From: Opitutaceae bacterium
GTDB lineage: Bacteria; Verrucomicrobiota; Verrucomicrobiia; Opitutales; Opitutaceae
Assembly (NCBI GenBank): GCA_003168315.1
Contig: PMSP01000167.1
Location: 1-10,422, forward strand
DNA length: 10,422 nt
Reading direction: 5' to 3'
Shown: positions 1 to 7,505 of the stretch, in pieces
Numbering within the stretch: position 1 is the stretch's first letter
How the letters are laid out: every line of letters begins with the position of its first letter
The notes under the pieces: model-generated
What the model saw: the letters and a program-made list of their open reading frames with translations, nothing else
Databases searched by the model: none
What the model was told of the DNA's origin: nothing
Position numbers and translations under genes: made by a program

Positions 1-2
1 CC

Positions 3-740
3 GGCAAGCACGTGATCTGCGAGAAGCCCATGGCCACCAGCGTCGCCGACTGCGACGCGATCATCGCGGCGTGCCGCGCGGCCAACGTGCGGCTTTTCGT
101 CGGCTACCGCCTGCACTACGAGCCGCACAACATCGAGCTGGCGCGCCTGGCGCGCGAAGGGACCTTCGGGCCGTTCATGCGCATCGCCGGTGAGAACGGC
201 TTCGACATGGGTTCGCCGGACGCCGCCGACAGGAACTGGCGAGTGAACAAGAAACTGGCGGGTGGCGGTCCCCTCATGGACATGGGGATCTACGTGATCC
301 AGGCGGCCTGCATGGTCAAGGTGGAGGCGGCCCCGGTGTCCGTGACCGCGAAGTTCGGGCCGGTGACGCGCCCCGAGGTCTTCTCCGAGGTCGAGCAATC
401 CCTGAACTGGACGATGGAGTTCGCCGACAGCGCCTCCGCCAAGTGCTTCACGAGCTATGCGGACCAGGTGAGCCATTTCCGGGCCGACGCGGATGGCGGC
501 TGGGCCGAGATCGAGGACCCCGCGTTCTATTACGAAGAGCCGATACTCAGGACTTCGCGGGGCACGCCGAACCTCCCCAAGGTCAACCACCAGGTCGCCC
601 AGCTGAACGGCATGGCCGTCGAGCTGATGTCGGGCCGTCCCACCATCGCCTCGGGCGAGATGGGCCGCCGGGACATCGCGATCGTCGAGGCCATCTATGC
701 CGCGGCGGCCAGCGGCAAGCGCGCGGACGTGAACGCCTGA
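3..740 (+). CDS. Gfo/Idh/MocA-family NAD(P)-dependent oxidoreductase, C-terminal part (5' end outside window)
   Basis: This is the last 245 codons of an oxidoreductase whose N-terminal Rossmann fold lies mostly before the window; the reading frame is open to the left edge. The visible part starts with GKHVICEKPMA, which carries the family's EKP motif (Lys at visible residue 8). YRLHYEP follows at 35-41, and an NKKLAGGGPLMDMGIY segment at 82-97 lies in the substrate-binding domain. The GGGPLMDxGIY form, with Tyr where many relatives have a catalytic His, resembles the glucose-fructose oxidoreductase branch of the family. Such enzymes oxidise or reduce sugars and polyols using tightly held NAD(P). 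The substrate cannot be read from this fragment. A GTG at 12 is an in-frame start codon but would remove the EKP-containing fold, so I treat the gene as truncated by the window. It is convergent with the GH31 gene, with four bases between the stop codons. Confidence 0.9.
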   Translation, partial: GKHVICEKPMATSVADCDAIIAACRAANVRLFVGYRLHYEPHNIELARLAREGTFGPFMRIAGENGFDMGSPDAADRNWRVNKKLAGGGPLMDMGIYVIQAACMVKVEAAPVSVTAKFGPVTRPEVFSEVEQSLNWTMEFADSASAKCFTSYADQVSHFRADADGGWAEIEDPAFYYEEPILRTSRGTPNLPKVNHQVAQLNGMAVELMSGRPTIASGEMGRRDIAIVEAIYAAAASGKRADVNA

Positions 741-757
741 GTCCTCAGGGCCTCAGG
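736..757. repeat. Short inverted and direct repeat across two convergent stop codons
   Basis: CCTGAG at 736-741 and CTCAGG at 744-749 form a perfect 6-bp inverted repeat with a 2-base centre. CCTCAGG occurs again at 751-757, so the left arm could also pair across a 10-base loop. Both stop codons lie inside: TGA at 738-740 for the oxidoreductase and TGA (reading left) at 747-745 for the GH31 gene. It could be a weak bidirectional terminator or a chance result of the packed gene ends. There is no T-tract, so an intrinsic terminator is not demonstrated. Confidence 0.35.
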
Positions 758-3700
758 ACCTCGATCACGTCGACCTGCACGGAATTCCAGCCGTCCTCGT
801 GGCCCTCGAGGGTGACCCGGTTCGCGCCCGCCGCGAGCGTGACGGGCACGTCGACGTTCCTCCACTCGCCGGCGGTCGGATCCATCGGAAGCTTCACCGG
901 CGCCGAATCCCCCACGGCGATCGTCAGGGCCACCGGCGTCGACTGGGTGCTTGAGTAGTGGATGCGGACCACCTCCGCGCCGCCCCTGCCGGCATTGACG
1001 CCGAACGTGAGGCTGCTGCCGGCGCGCCCAAGGTTCTGGATATAGCCGAGCGGCCGCTCCTTGTCGCCCAGGCCGGTCAGCGCGGCCACCCCCTTCCGGA
1101 ACGCGAGGGCCGCCGGGTACTGGGAGCGCGGCTTCGCCGCGGGCCTGAGCGTCATCGTGTTCAGCACGACGCCGGCCTTGTCCACGTAGACCAGCATGCT
1201 GAGCTCGCCCGGATTCAGGTAGACGGACGGGAACTCGATGTCCCTGAAGGCGTCGTCGCCGCCGGTGGCGGTGACGTCGAGTGTCGCGATCGGCTGGTCC
1301 AGAGCGACAAGGCGGATCCTCCCGCCTCCGCGGGCGCTCGCCGCGCGGACAGTGAGGTCAAAGTACCCTCCATTGCCGCAGTCGATCGTGTAGCGCGCCC
1401 ATTCCCCCGCGGCCAATCCCGCCAACACGTATCCCCCGCCGGCATCGGAAGTCGCCGCCAGGGCGAAGTCGTCCTCGCGGTATACCTTCTGCAAGGGAAG
1501 GGGACGCGTGGAATGGAACGCGATCCCCTCGCCGCCGTTGTCGTAGTTGCTGGCCTTGAGCGTCGCCGGCAGCGACGGGGGAGGGAAGAAATGCGGGATC
1601 GGCCGTCCGCCCGAGCCCGCCGCCTCGCCCTTCGGGTCGATCAAGTCCGCCTTGATGACCGGCGCCAGGCGCGCGGGAAGGAGGGTGCCGTCGAGGCCCA
1701 CGTCCAGCACGTGGCTCGTGCCTACGCCGGCGCCAAGGTCGACCGTGAGGACGCGCGCGTCGGAGTCCCAGGACCATGTGCCCGGCATCGCCCGCGCGGT
1801 GTCGATCCCCACCGAGACCGGAGTTTCGCGCAGGTGGAACCGAACCCGGTAGTGGGTCGGCGTGAAGCGCTTGTTGGACTCCTCTATCGTGAACTGCACG
1901 GCGCCGGACAGCTGCTCGCACCCGAACCGCGTCGTCGTGAAGTCCCCGGACTCGTAGGCGAACGAGCGGCCGTCGTCCTGGTACATCGTGAACTCCGACA
2001 CGCCCGACGGGAAGACCTCGAGCGTCAGCGGGTCCCACGGCTTCTCGGAGGTGTTCCTCATGTCGGGCGCCATCGGGATGATCGCCCCGGCCCGGACGGC
2101 GACGGGGATGCGGTTCTGCGGCGCGGCGACCACCCACTCGCGGCCCCCCGCGTAGTCGCAGCCGTAGTCCCAGTCGACCCAGGTCCCCGGGGGGAAGTAC
2201 ACCTTGCGGTTCGACTGGCCCTCGTAGAGGACCGGGGCCACGAGGAGCTCGCTCCCGAAGAGGTACTGGTCACCCGGTGTCGCCACGGCCGCCGGGTCGT
2301 CCGGGAACTCGAGCGCCATCGGGCGCACGATCGGCAGGCCCTTCTGGCTCGCGATCCACGTGTGGGTATAGATGTAGGGAAGGAGCCGGTAGCGCTGCTG
2401 CAGGTAGTGCTTGGTCCCCTGCTCCGTCGCCGGCCCGAAGGCGTAGGGCTCGGGCGCGCCGCCCGCCTTGTGGGCGCGGGTGATCGGGGCGAACGCGGAG
2501 AACTGCATCCAGCGCTCGTAGAGGCGAGCGTGCGCGCCCAGCATGTCATCCTTGTAGTACCCGACAAGGAAGCCGCCGGTGTCGCAGGCCCAGTAGACGA
2601 GCCCGGAAAGGCCGGAGTTGAGCATCTCGGGGGGATGGGCGCGGTAGGTCGCATAGTCGCTGTAGATGTCGCCGGTCCAGACGGCGGCGTGGTGTCTCTG
2701 GAAGCTCGCGGGGCCGGCGCGGGAAAGGATGAAGGGGCGCTGGTCGGGATGGACCGCAAGCTGAACGCCCTCGAAGCTCATCGTGCAGAGGAGCGAGTAC
2801 TGGTTGTGGATCTCGGGCGGGCGCCCGGCGAAGTAGTGCGTCTGGGCGGGCTCGCCCTCCGGCTCGTCCAGGTCGAGCCACCAGCCAGCGACCCCGTCCT
2901 CGTTCAGCTTGCGGGTCTGCGGCCAGAGCCAGTCGTTAATCTTCGGGCTCGTGAAATCGAGCAGCATGCCGCCGTAGTACCCGGCCTGGATGGGGTTGCC
3001 CTTGCCGTCGGTGGCGAAGACGCCCATCGCCCAGCCGGGGGCGTATGTCGGGGACTCGGTCTTTATCATGGGGCCCGACTGGGACATGACGATCTTCACC
3101 CCCTTCTTCGCATAGTCCGCGATCTTCTGCGCCGGGGTGAGCCCGTGGGCCGTGTCGATCCACCGCTTGGCCCAGACGTAGTCGGTGACGACCTCCGGCC
3201 AGTCGGCGTCGATCACCATCACGTCGACGGGAAATCCCCGCGCGGTCAGCTGGTTGTAGGCCTCGTCGAGGGAGGTCCAGTCATAGTACGTGCACTTGCT
3301 CTGCCAGTAGCCGAGGGCCCAGAGCGGCGGGAGGGACGGCCGGCCGGTTAGCCCCGTGTAGCGCTCGATCACGTCGGAGAGGCGCGGGCCGTCGATCACA
3401 TAAAGGTCGATCTCGCCGCCGTCGGCGTCGACCCGCAGCTGGTCCGCCTGCGTGCTCCCGAGGTCGAATTTGAGCCGATGGACGTTGTCGAAGAAGACCC
3501 CGTAGGCGTGGCCGTCGCGGCCGGTGCTAAGGAGGAGCGGCACCGGGTACTCCGCGGTTACGTTGCCCGAGCTGATCTGCTGGCCCTCCCAGAGCTCGCG
3601 GATGACGCCGCGGCGGTCGAGGCGCCCGTTGTGGTGGTTGTCCTGGCCGAGCCCGAAGAGCCGCTCCGACGGCGCCAGGGTCTCGGTGAGGGCCCACGCC

Positions 3701-4083
3701 CCCCCGGTCGCGGCCTCGGCAACGCTCGCATGGGAGAGGAGGGCTGGGCCGCCCTTTGCGACCACATCGAAGGTGAGTGAGCCGCGGCTGACCCTCACGT
3801 CGATCGGGCCCGAGCTCACGTCAACGATGCCGTCCCTCTCGGACTGGGAGACAGTGGTCCGGGTGTCCGGGGCGACCTCCATCGCGAGCGACGGCTGCCG
3901 GGAGAAGTCGCCGCTCGGTTTCACCCAGATGCGGACGACGTGGGGCTCGACGGCCTCGACCCGGAGCCGGGCCCCGGACGGCCCGTCGACCGTGACCTGG
4001 TCCGGGACGGGCGAGGCAGCGGCCACCGGCCCAAGCGCGATCAGCGCCGCCGCAGCCGCCAGGAAATGTCGGGGTCCTCGCAT
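745..4083 (-). CDS. Secreted GH31 alpha-glycosidase (alpha-glucosidase/alpha-xylosidase type) with C-terminal CBM6-like and CBM35-like domains
   Basis: The 1112-residue protein starts MRGPRHFLAAAAALIALGPV and has an apparent Sec signal peptide ending near residue 23 (AAA-S), so it should be exported. A beta-sandwich N-domain (about 25-250, with GLGQDNHHNGR at 144-154) precedes the (beta/alpha)8 barrel. The barrel holds WLDLDE at 402-407, matching the GH31 nucleophile motif (Asp404), and WTGD at 469-472 with the likely acid/base Asp472. The spacing of 68 residues fits the family. DTGGF at 501-505 is another typical barrel motif. A proximal beta domain and a DUF5110-like domain (about 685-760) follow. 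Residues about 838-983 resemble CBM6 (GEWARYT at 893-899), and about 995-1110 resemble CBM35. GH31 enzymes release alpha-linked glucose or xylose, or transfer them; the exact substrate is open. The frame stays open upstream to a TTG at 4266, but only the ATG at 4083 gives a signal peptide. No Shine-Dalgarno is evident. Confidence 0.93.
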   Translation of the reverse strand: MRGPRHFLAAAAALIALGPVAAASPVPDQVTVDGPSGARLRVEAVEPHVVRIWVKPSGDFSRQPSLAMEVAPDTRTTVSQSERDGIVDVSSGPIDVRVSRGSLTFDVVAKGGPALLSHASVAEAATGGAWALTETLAPSERLFGLGQDNHHNGRLDRRGVIRELWEGQQISSGNVTAEYPVPLLLSTGRDGHAYGVFFDNVHRLKFDLGSTQADQLRVDADGGEIDLYVIDGPRLSDVIERYTGLTGRPSLPPLWALGYWQSKCTYYDWTSLDEAYNQLTARGFPVDVMVIDADWPEVVTDYVWAKRWIDTAHGLTPAQKIADYAKKGVKIVMSQSGPMIKTESPTYAPGWAMGVFATDGKGNPIQAGYYGGMLLDFTSPKINDWLWPQTRKLNEDGVAGWWLDLDEPEGEPAQTHYFAGRPPEIHNQYSLLCTMSFEGVQLAVHPDQRPFILSRAGPASFQRHHAAVWTGDIYSDYATYRAHPPEMLNSGLSGLVYWACDTGGFLVGYYKDDMLGAHARLYERWMQFSAFAPITRAHKAGGAPEPYAFGPATEQGTKHYLQQRYRLLPYIYTHTWIASQKGLPIVRPMALEFPDDPAAVATPGDQYLFGSELLVAPVLYEGQSNRKVYFPPGTWVDWDYGCDYAGGREWVVAAPQNRIPVAVRAGAIIPMAPDMRNTSEKPWDPLTLEVFPSGVSEFTMYQDDGRSFAYESGDFTTTRFGCEQLSGAVQFTIEESNKRFTPTHYRVRFHLRETPVSVGIDTARAMPGTWSWDSDARVLTVDLGAGVGTSHVLDVGLDGTLLPARLAPVIKADLIDPKGEAAGSGGRPIPHFFPPPSLPATLKASNYDNGGEGIAFHSTRPLPLQKVYREDDFALAATSDAGGGYVLAGLAAGEWARYTIDCGNGGYFDLTVRAASARGGGRIRLVALDQPIATLDVTATGGDDAFRDIEFPSVYLNPGELSMLVYVDKAGVVLNTMTLRPAAKPRSQYPAALAFRKGVAALTGLGDKERPLGYIQNLGRAGSSLTFGVNAGRGGAEVVRIHYSSTQSTPVALTIAVGDSAPVKLPMDPTAGEWRNVDVPVTLAAGANRVTLEGHEDGWNSVQVDVIEVLRP

Positions 4084-4274
4084 GTGGGGGCCCAGAATCC
4101 GGGGTCGGCCGCGTGTTGGCAACTCCTCGCGACCCAAAGACCGCCCCTGTTTTGCCGCCTCCCGGGAGGCCGGACCCCGCCGTTTATGCTTCCCTTTTGA
4201 GGCAGGGCTTGGTTGACCTTTGGACCCCCCGTGCACTCGGTCCGGCCCGCGGGACATGGCCCACAATCAACATC
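4084..4274. promoter_or_regulatory. Divergent intergenic region between the GH31 gene and ilvN
   Basis: These 191 bp are the only sizeable non-coding gap in the window and must carry the promoters for both the GH31 gene (leftward) and ilvN (rightward). The most AT-rich patch is about 4182-4200. On the - strand it reads GCATAAAC, a possible -10 for the GH31 gene, but no matching -35 is visible. On the + strand TTGACC at 4213-4218 resembles a -35, but the expected -10 position (CTCGGT) is poor. No leader peptide rich in Ile, Val or Leu and no attenuator-like hairpin with a T-tract was seen ahead of ilvN. The promoter assignment follows from gene orientation, not from a clear motif. Confidence 0.4.
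4157..4170. repeat. Perfect 14-bp palindrome, possible operator
   Basis: GCCTCCCGGGAGGC is a perfect palindrome without a spacer. It is centred about 80 bp upstream of the GH31 start and about 111 bp upstream of the ilvN start. Dimeric transcription factors often bind such symmetric sites between divergent genes. The all-GC-rich composition in a GC-rich genome raises the chance of coincidence, so a regulatory role is inference only. Confidence 0.3.
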
Positions 4275-4745
4275 ATGCGTCACACCATTTCAGTCCTCGT
4301 TGAGAACAAGTTCGGGGTGCTTGCGCGCGTGGCGGGAATGATCTCGGGGCGGGGCTTCAACATCGATTCCCTGAATGTCGCCCCGACGCACGACGCGTCG
4401 CTGTCCCGGATCACGATGGTCCTCAAGGGGGATGACGCCGCGCTCGACCTCTGCTCGAAGCAGCTCCGGAAGCTCGTCAACGTGGTCGAGGTCATGGATT
4501 TCAAGGAGGGCCTGACCATCGCCCGCGAACTCGTCCTCGTTAAGGTCCGCGCCGACGCAAAGACGCGGCCCGAGATCCTGCAGATCAAGGAGATCTTCCG
4601 CGCGAAGATAGCCAACCTGGCCCAGGACACCCTCATCATCGAGCTGACCGGCGACGAGGAGAAGGTCGCCGCCTTCCTCGGCCTCCTCGAGCCCTTCGGG
4701 ATCCTCGAGATCGCGCGCACCGGGCGCCTCGCGCTCACGCGCTGA
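4275..4745 (+). CDS. ilvN: Acetolactate synthase small (regulatory) subunit
   Basis: The 156-residue protein matches the usual length of bacterial IlvN/IlvH. It is the regulatory partner of the catalytic subunit IlvB, which makes acetolactate or acetohydroxybutyrate in valine, leucine and isoleucine synthesis; it stimulates activity and confers valine feedback inhibition. An ACT domain spans about 3-77 and the C-terminal ALS small-subunit domain about 84-156. Asn11, Gly14, Asn29 and Ala36 coincide with E. coli IlvH positions linked to valine binding or resistance, so feedback control is probably intact (inference). The start at 4275 aligns exactly with the E. coli N-terminus (MRHTISVLVEN against MRRILSVLLEN). 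The frame continues upstream to 4113 but that part has no family similarity. There is no Shine-Dalgarno before the ATG. It heads the + strand run, yet no ilvB lies beside it. Confidence 0.95.
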   Translation: MRHTISVLVENKFGVLARVAGMISGRGFNIDSLNVAPTHDASLSRITMVLKGDDAALDLCSKQLRKLVNVVEVMDFKEGLTIARELVLVKVRADAKTRPEILQIKEIFRAKIANLAQDTLIIELTGDEEKVAAFLGLLEPFGILEIARTGRLALTR

Positions 4746-4776
4746 GGCGCGCCAAGCTTCCAGACCCACTTTCACC

Positions 4777-5802
4777 ATGCCTGCCAAAGTTTACACCGAC
4801 AAGGACGCCGACCTCGGCTTCTTCAAGAAAAAGAAAGTGGCGATCCTGGGTTACGGCTCGCAGGGCCACGCCCACGCGCTGAACCTGAAGGACAGCGGGT
4901 GCAACGTCATCATCGGCCTCTACCCCGGCTCCAAGTCGCGCAAGGTGGCCAAGCAGCACGGGTTCAAGGTGTACGACACGGCCGAGGCCGTGCGCCGCGC
5001 CGACGTGATCCTCGTCGGCCTGCCCGACATGAAGCAGGCGAGCGTCTACAAGAACGACATCCTTCCCAACCTATCCAAGGGGAAGACCCTGATCTTCAGC
5101 CACGGGCTGGCGGTCCACTTCAGGCTCATCAGACCGCACAGGGACATCGACGTCATCATGGTGGCCCCGAAGGGACCGGGCCACATGGTCCGCAGGCTCT
5201 ACGTCGAGGGAAAGGGGATGCCGGCCCTGGTCGCGGTCTTCCAGGACCGCTCGGGTACGGCGAAGAAGGCGGCGCTCGCCTGGGCGAAGGGGATCGGGTC
5301 CACGCGCGCCGGCGTCCTCCAGACCACCTTCAAGGAGGAGACGGAGACGGACCTCTTCGGCGAGCAGGCGGTCCTCTGCGGCGGCGCGAGCGCGCTCGTC
5401 CAGGCCGGCTTCGAGACGCTGGTCGAGGCGGGCTACCAGCCCGAGATGGCCTACTTCGAGTGCCTCCACGAGCTCAAGCTGATCTGCGACCTGATGTACG
5501 AGAGCGGGATCGCCGGCATGCGCTTCTCGATTTCCGAGACGGCGAAGTACGGCGACATCACGCGCGGTCCGCGGGTCGTGAACAAGGCGACCAAGCGGGA
5601 GATGAAGAAGATCCTGACCGAGATCCAGACCGGCAAGTTCACCCGCCAGTGGGTCGCCGAGTACAAGGGGGGCCTGAAGAAGTACAACCGCCTCCTGAAG
5701 AAGGGCGCGGCCCACAGGATCGAGAAGACCGGCCTCTACCTGCGGGGCATGATGCCGTGGATGTCGAAGAAGAACCTGAAGGGCGTCCAGGCAGACTACT
5801 AA
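4777..5802 (+). CDS. ilvC: Ketol-acid reductoisomerase, class I
   Basis: The 341-residue, class I-length enzyme converts 2-acetolactate or 2-aceto-2-hydroxybutyrate to the dihydroxy acid by Mg2+-dependent alkyl migration and NAD(P)H reduction. It is the step after IlvBN in branched-chain amino acid synthesis. The Rossmann motif GYGSQGHAH is at 25-33 and a conserved SHG with His109 at 108-110. The metal ligands are visible as Asp192 and Glu196 (TDLFGEQ) and Glu228 and Glu232 (YFECLHE). SISETAKYGD at 251-260 supplies the substrate-contacting serine. The cofactor loop reads GLYPGSKS at 47-54, with Tyr49 where many NADPH-using relatives have Arg. The C-terminus is lysine-rich and ends just after the MMPWM motif. 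The gene follows ilvN by 31 bp with no clear ribosome binding site. Identity is certain; cofactor preference is not. Confidence 0.98.
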   Translation: MPAKVYTDKDADLGFFKKKKVAILGYGSQGHAHALNLKDSGCNVIIGLYPGSKSRKVAKQHGFKVYDTAEAVRRADVILVGLPDMKQASVYKNDILPNLSKGKTLIFSHGLAVHFRLIRPHRDIDVIMVAPKGPGHMVRRLYVEGKGMPALVAVFQDRSGTAKKAALAWAKGIGSTRAGVLQTTFKEETETDLFGEQAVLCGGASALVQAGFETLVEAGYQPEMAYFECLHELKLICDLMYESGIAGMRFSISETAKYGDITRGPRVVNKATKREMKKILTEIQTGKFTRQWVAEYKGGLKKYNRLLKKGAAHRIEKTGLYLRGMMPWMSKKNLKGVQADY

Positions 5803-5824
5803 CGGCCCCCGGTACCGGACGCAC

Positions 5825-5833
5825 GGGAGGGGG
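5825..5833 (+). promoter_or_regulatory. Shine-Dalgarno-like site for hemC
   Basis: GGGAGGGGG lies nine bases ahead of the hemC ATG at 5843 and contains GGAGG. It is the clearest ribosome binding site in the six-gene run. Most neighbours lack one, so it supports this hemC start and independent initiation of the gene. Confidence 0.6.
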
Positions 5834-5842
5834 CGCCTGAGC

Positions 5843-6700
5843 ATGGGAAAGAAACTCGTCCTGGCGACCCGCAAGAGCCCGCTCGCGCTCGCGCAGGCGG
5901 AGCTGGTGGCCGCGTACCTGCGCGACAGGATGGGGGCCGAGTGCGAGCTCCTGACGGTCGTCACGACGGGGGACCAGCAGGCCGACTGGTCGCTGGAGGA
6001 GAAGGGCGGCAAGGGGCTCTTCACGAAGGAGCTCGAGGCCGCGCTCCTGCGGGGCGACGCGGACCTCGCGGTCCACAGCGCCAAGGACCTACCGGGCGAG
6101 GCCGTCACGGGCCTCTCGACCGCGGGCTACCTTCCCCGCGAGGACCCGAGGGACATGCTTGTCCTCCGCTCGGGCGTGACCACCCCCCTGACAATCGCCA
6201 CGGGGAGCCCGCGCCGGCGGCACCAAGCGGCGATGCTTTTTGTGAACCTCGAGTTCGTCGAGATCAGGGGAAACGTGGACACCCGCCTGAAGAAGATAGC
6301 CGACAGGAACGTCGCCGACGGGACGATCCTCGCCGCCGCCGGCCTGAAGCGGCTCGGGATCGAGTCCTGGCCCGGCGTGAACTTCCATCCCATCGGCTGG
6401 GAGAGCATGGTCCCCGCGGTCGGGCAGGGGGCGATCGCCGTCCAGTGCCGCTCCGCGGACGAGGCCCGGTTCGGTGGCGTCCTGGACGCCGCCACGGCGC
6501 GCGGGCTCTCGCTTGAGCGCGCGATCCAGACGGCGCTCGGGGCCGGGTGCCATACCGCGCTCGGCGTGTACGCCACCCATGACACGCTCTACCTCTTCCA
6601 CGAGGACGTGGGCCTGAGGACGGTCCCGCTCTCCAACGACGACTTTGCGTCCCCGGCCGAGGCCGCCGGGCGGATACTGAAGCGCCTCGGGCTGAGATAG
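5843..6700 (+). CDS. hemC: Hydroxymethylbilane synthase (porphobilinogen deaminase)
   Basis: This cytoplasmic enzyme polymerises four porphobilinogen molecules into hydroxymethylbilane on a covalently bound dipyrromethane cofactor. The protein has 285 residues, somewhat shorter than the 310 or so of E. coli, mainly in the C-terminal domain. The N-terminal LATRKSPLALAQAELV (7-22) is family-typical. HSAKDLP at 78-84 contains the catalytic aspartate (Asp82). SPRRRHQ (122-128) and GNVDTRLKK (143-151) line the cofactor and substrate channel, and VPAVGQGAIAVQ (190-201) is conserved. Cys236 in LGAGCHTALG is the cofactor attachment site. The gene begins 40 bp after ilvC and is followed 13 bp later by hemD, its pathway successor. 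hemA, often a neighbour, is absent here. Confidence 0.97.
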   Translation: MGKKLVLATRKSPLALAQAELVAAYLRDRMGAECELLTVVTTGDQQADWSLEEKGGKGLFTKELEAALLRGDADLAVHSAKDLPGEAVTGLSTAGYLPREDPRDMLVLRSGVTTPLTIATGSPRRRHQAAMLFVNLEFVEIRGNVDTRLKKIADRNVADGTILAAAGLKRLGIESWPGVNFHPIGWESMVPAVGQGAIAVQCRSADEARFGGVLDAATARGLSLERAIQTALGAGCHTALGVYATHDTLYLFHEDVGLRTVPLSNDDFASPAEAAGRILKRLGLR

Positions 6701-6713
6701 GGACACGGGCACC

Positions 6714-7505
6714 ATGGCTGAAACCAGGAAACTCCCCCTGACCGGACGGCGGATCGTCGTCACCCGCACGCGCGACCAGCTCTCGGAGCTGTCGGCGAAG
6801 CTCGCCGCCTTCGGGGCCGAGGTGATCGAGCTTCCCGTCATACGGATATCGAGGGAGGTCTCCAAGGAGGCGCTCGCCGACGTGATGCTTGAGTTCGGGG
6901 CCTACGACTGGCTCGTGTTCACGAGCGCGAACGGCGTGCACCATTTCTTCGGGGAGTTCTTCAGGATCTTCGACGACATCCGCTCGCTCGGCCTGATCCG
7001 GATCGCCTGCATAGGCGACGCGACGGCCAAGGCGGTCGCCGACCTGCGCCTGAAGGTCGAATGCCGGCCGCCGAGGGCGACGGCCGAGGCGCTCGCGACC
7101 GAGATGGTCGCCACCGGGAGCATGGACAGCGCGAAGATCCTCGTCATCACCGGCAACCTGAACCGGGACGTGATCGTGACGAAGCTTGAGGAGGCCCGGG
7201 CCATCGTCGACTGCCTGCAGGTGTACAAGACCGAGGCCGTCGACCTCTCGGCGAACCCGGCCGCCGCCGAGTTCCGCAGGCTCGGGGCGGACGCGGTCCT
7301 CTTTGCGAGCTCCTCCTCGGCGCAGTGCTTTGTCGGCCAGGGGGACGCCCTCAGGGTCGCGGAGGGCGGCAGGAAGCCGGTCAACGGGAGCATCGGCCCC
7401 CAGACAAGTGAGACGATGCGCAAGGTCGGCCTGAGCGTCGACTTCGAGGCCCCGACGCCCGGGATCGACGAGCTGGTCTCCGAGTTGGTAAGGTCCCTCG
7501 CATGA
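6714..7505 (+). CDS. hemD: Uroporphyrinogen-III synthase
   Basis: HemD closes hydroxymethylbilane with inversion of ring D to give uroporphyrinogen III, the common precursor of heme, siroheme and corrinoids. The family is poorly conserved in sequence, but several hallmarks are visible in this 263-residue protein. These are VVTRTRDQ (15-22) with LAAFGAEVIELPVIRI (30-45), YDWLVFTSANGV (64-75), ACIGDATAKAV (98-108), VYKTE (170-174), LFASSSSAQCF (196-206) and IGPQTSETMRKVGL (227-240). The two lobes are separated around 115-135. It is a stand-alone enzyme without a fused CobA methyltransferase domain. The position directly after hemC strengthens the assignment. The stop codon overlaps the next gene's start (ATGA at 7502-7505), suggesting translational coupling to the aminotransferase. 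No strong ribosome binding site precedes the ATG. Confidence 0.93.
   Translation: MAETRKLPLTGRRIVVTRTRDQLSELSAKLAAFGAEVIELPVIRISREVSKEALADVMLEFGAYDWLVFTSANGVHHFFGEFFRIFDDIRSLGLIRIACIGDATAKAVADLRLKVECRPPRATAEALATEMVATGSMDSAKILVITGNLNRDVIVTKLEEARAIVDCLQVYKTEAVDLSANPAAAEFRRLGADAVLFASSSSAQCFVGQGDALRVAEGGRKPVNGSIGPQTSETMRKVGLSVDFEAPTPGIDELVSELVRSLA

Noticed and set aside
958..3351. A 797-codon open frame on the + strand opposite the GH31 gene
   Set aside because: It is antisense to a clearly recognised enzyme, its translation is arginine-, alanine- and glycine-rich low-complexity sequence with no family motif, and long antisense frames are expected in GC-rich DNA.
4213..4241. TTGACC as a sigma-70 -35 box for ilvN
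   Set aside because: No reasonable -10 hexamer lies at the right distance, so I did not call a discrete promoter.
4084..4266. N-terminal extension of the GH31 protein to a TTG at 4266
   Set aside because: The extra 61 residues are basic and lack any domain. The ATG at 4083 begins a good signal peptide, which an extension would bury.
4113..4274. Upstream extension of ilvN by 54 codons
   Set aside because: The ATG at 4275 aligns exactly with known IlvN/IlvH N-termini, and the upstream translation shows no similarity to the family.
5071..6108. A 345-codon - strand open frame across ilvC and hemC
   Set aside because: It runs antisense to two confidently identified genes and shows no recognisable domain.
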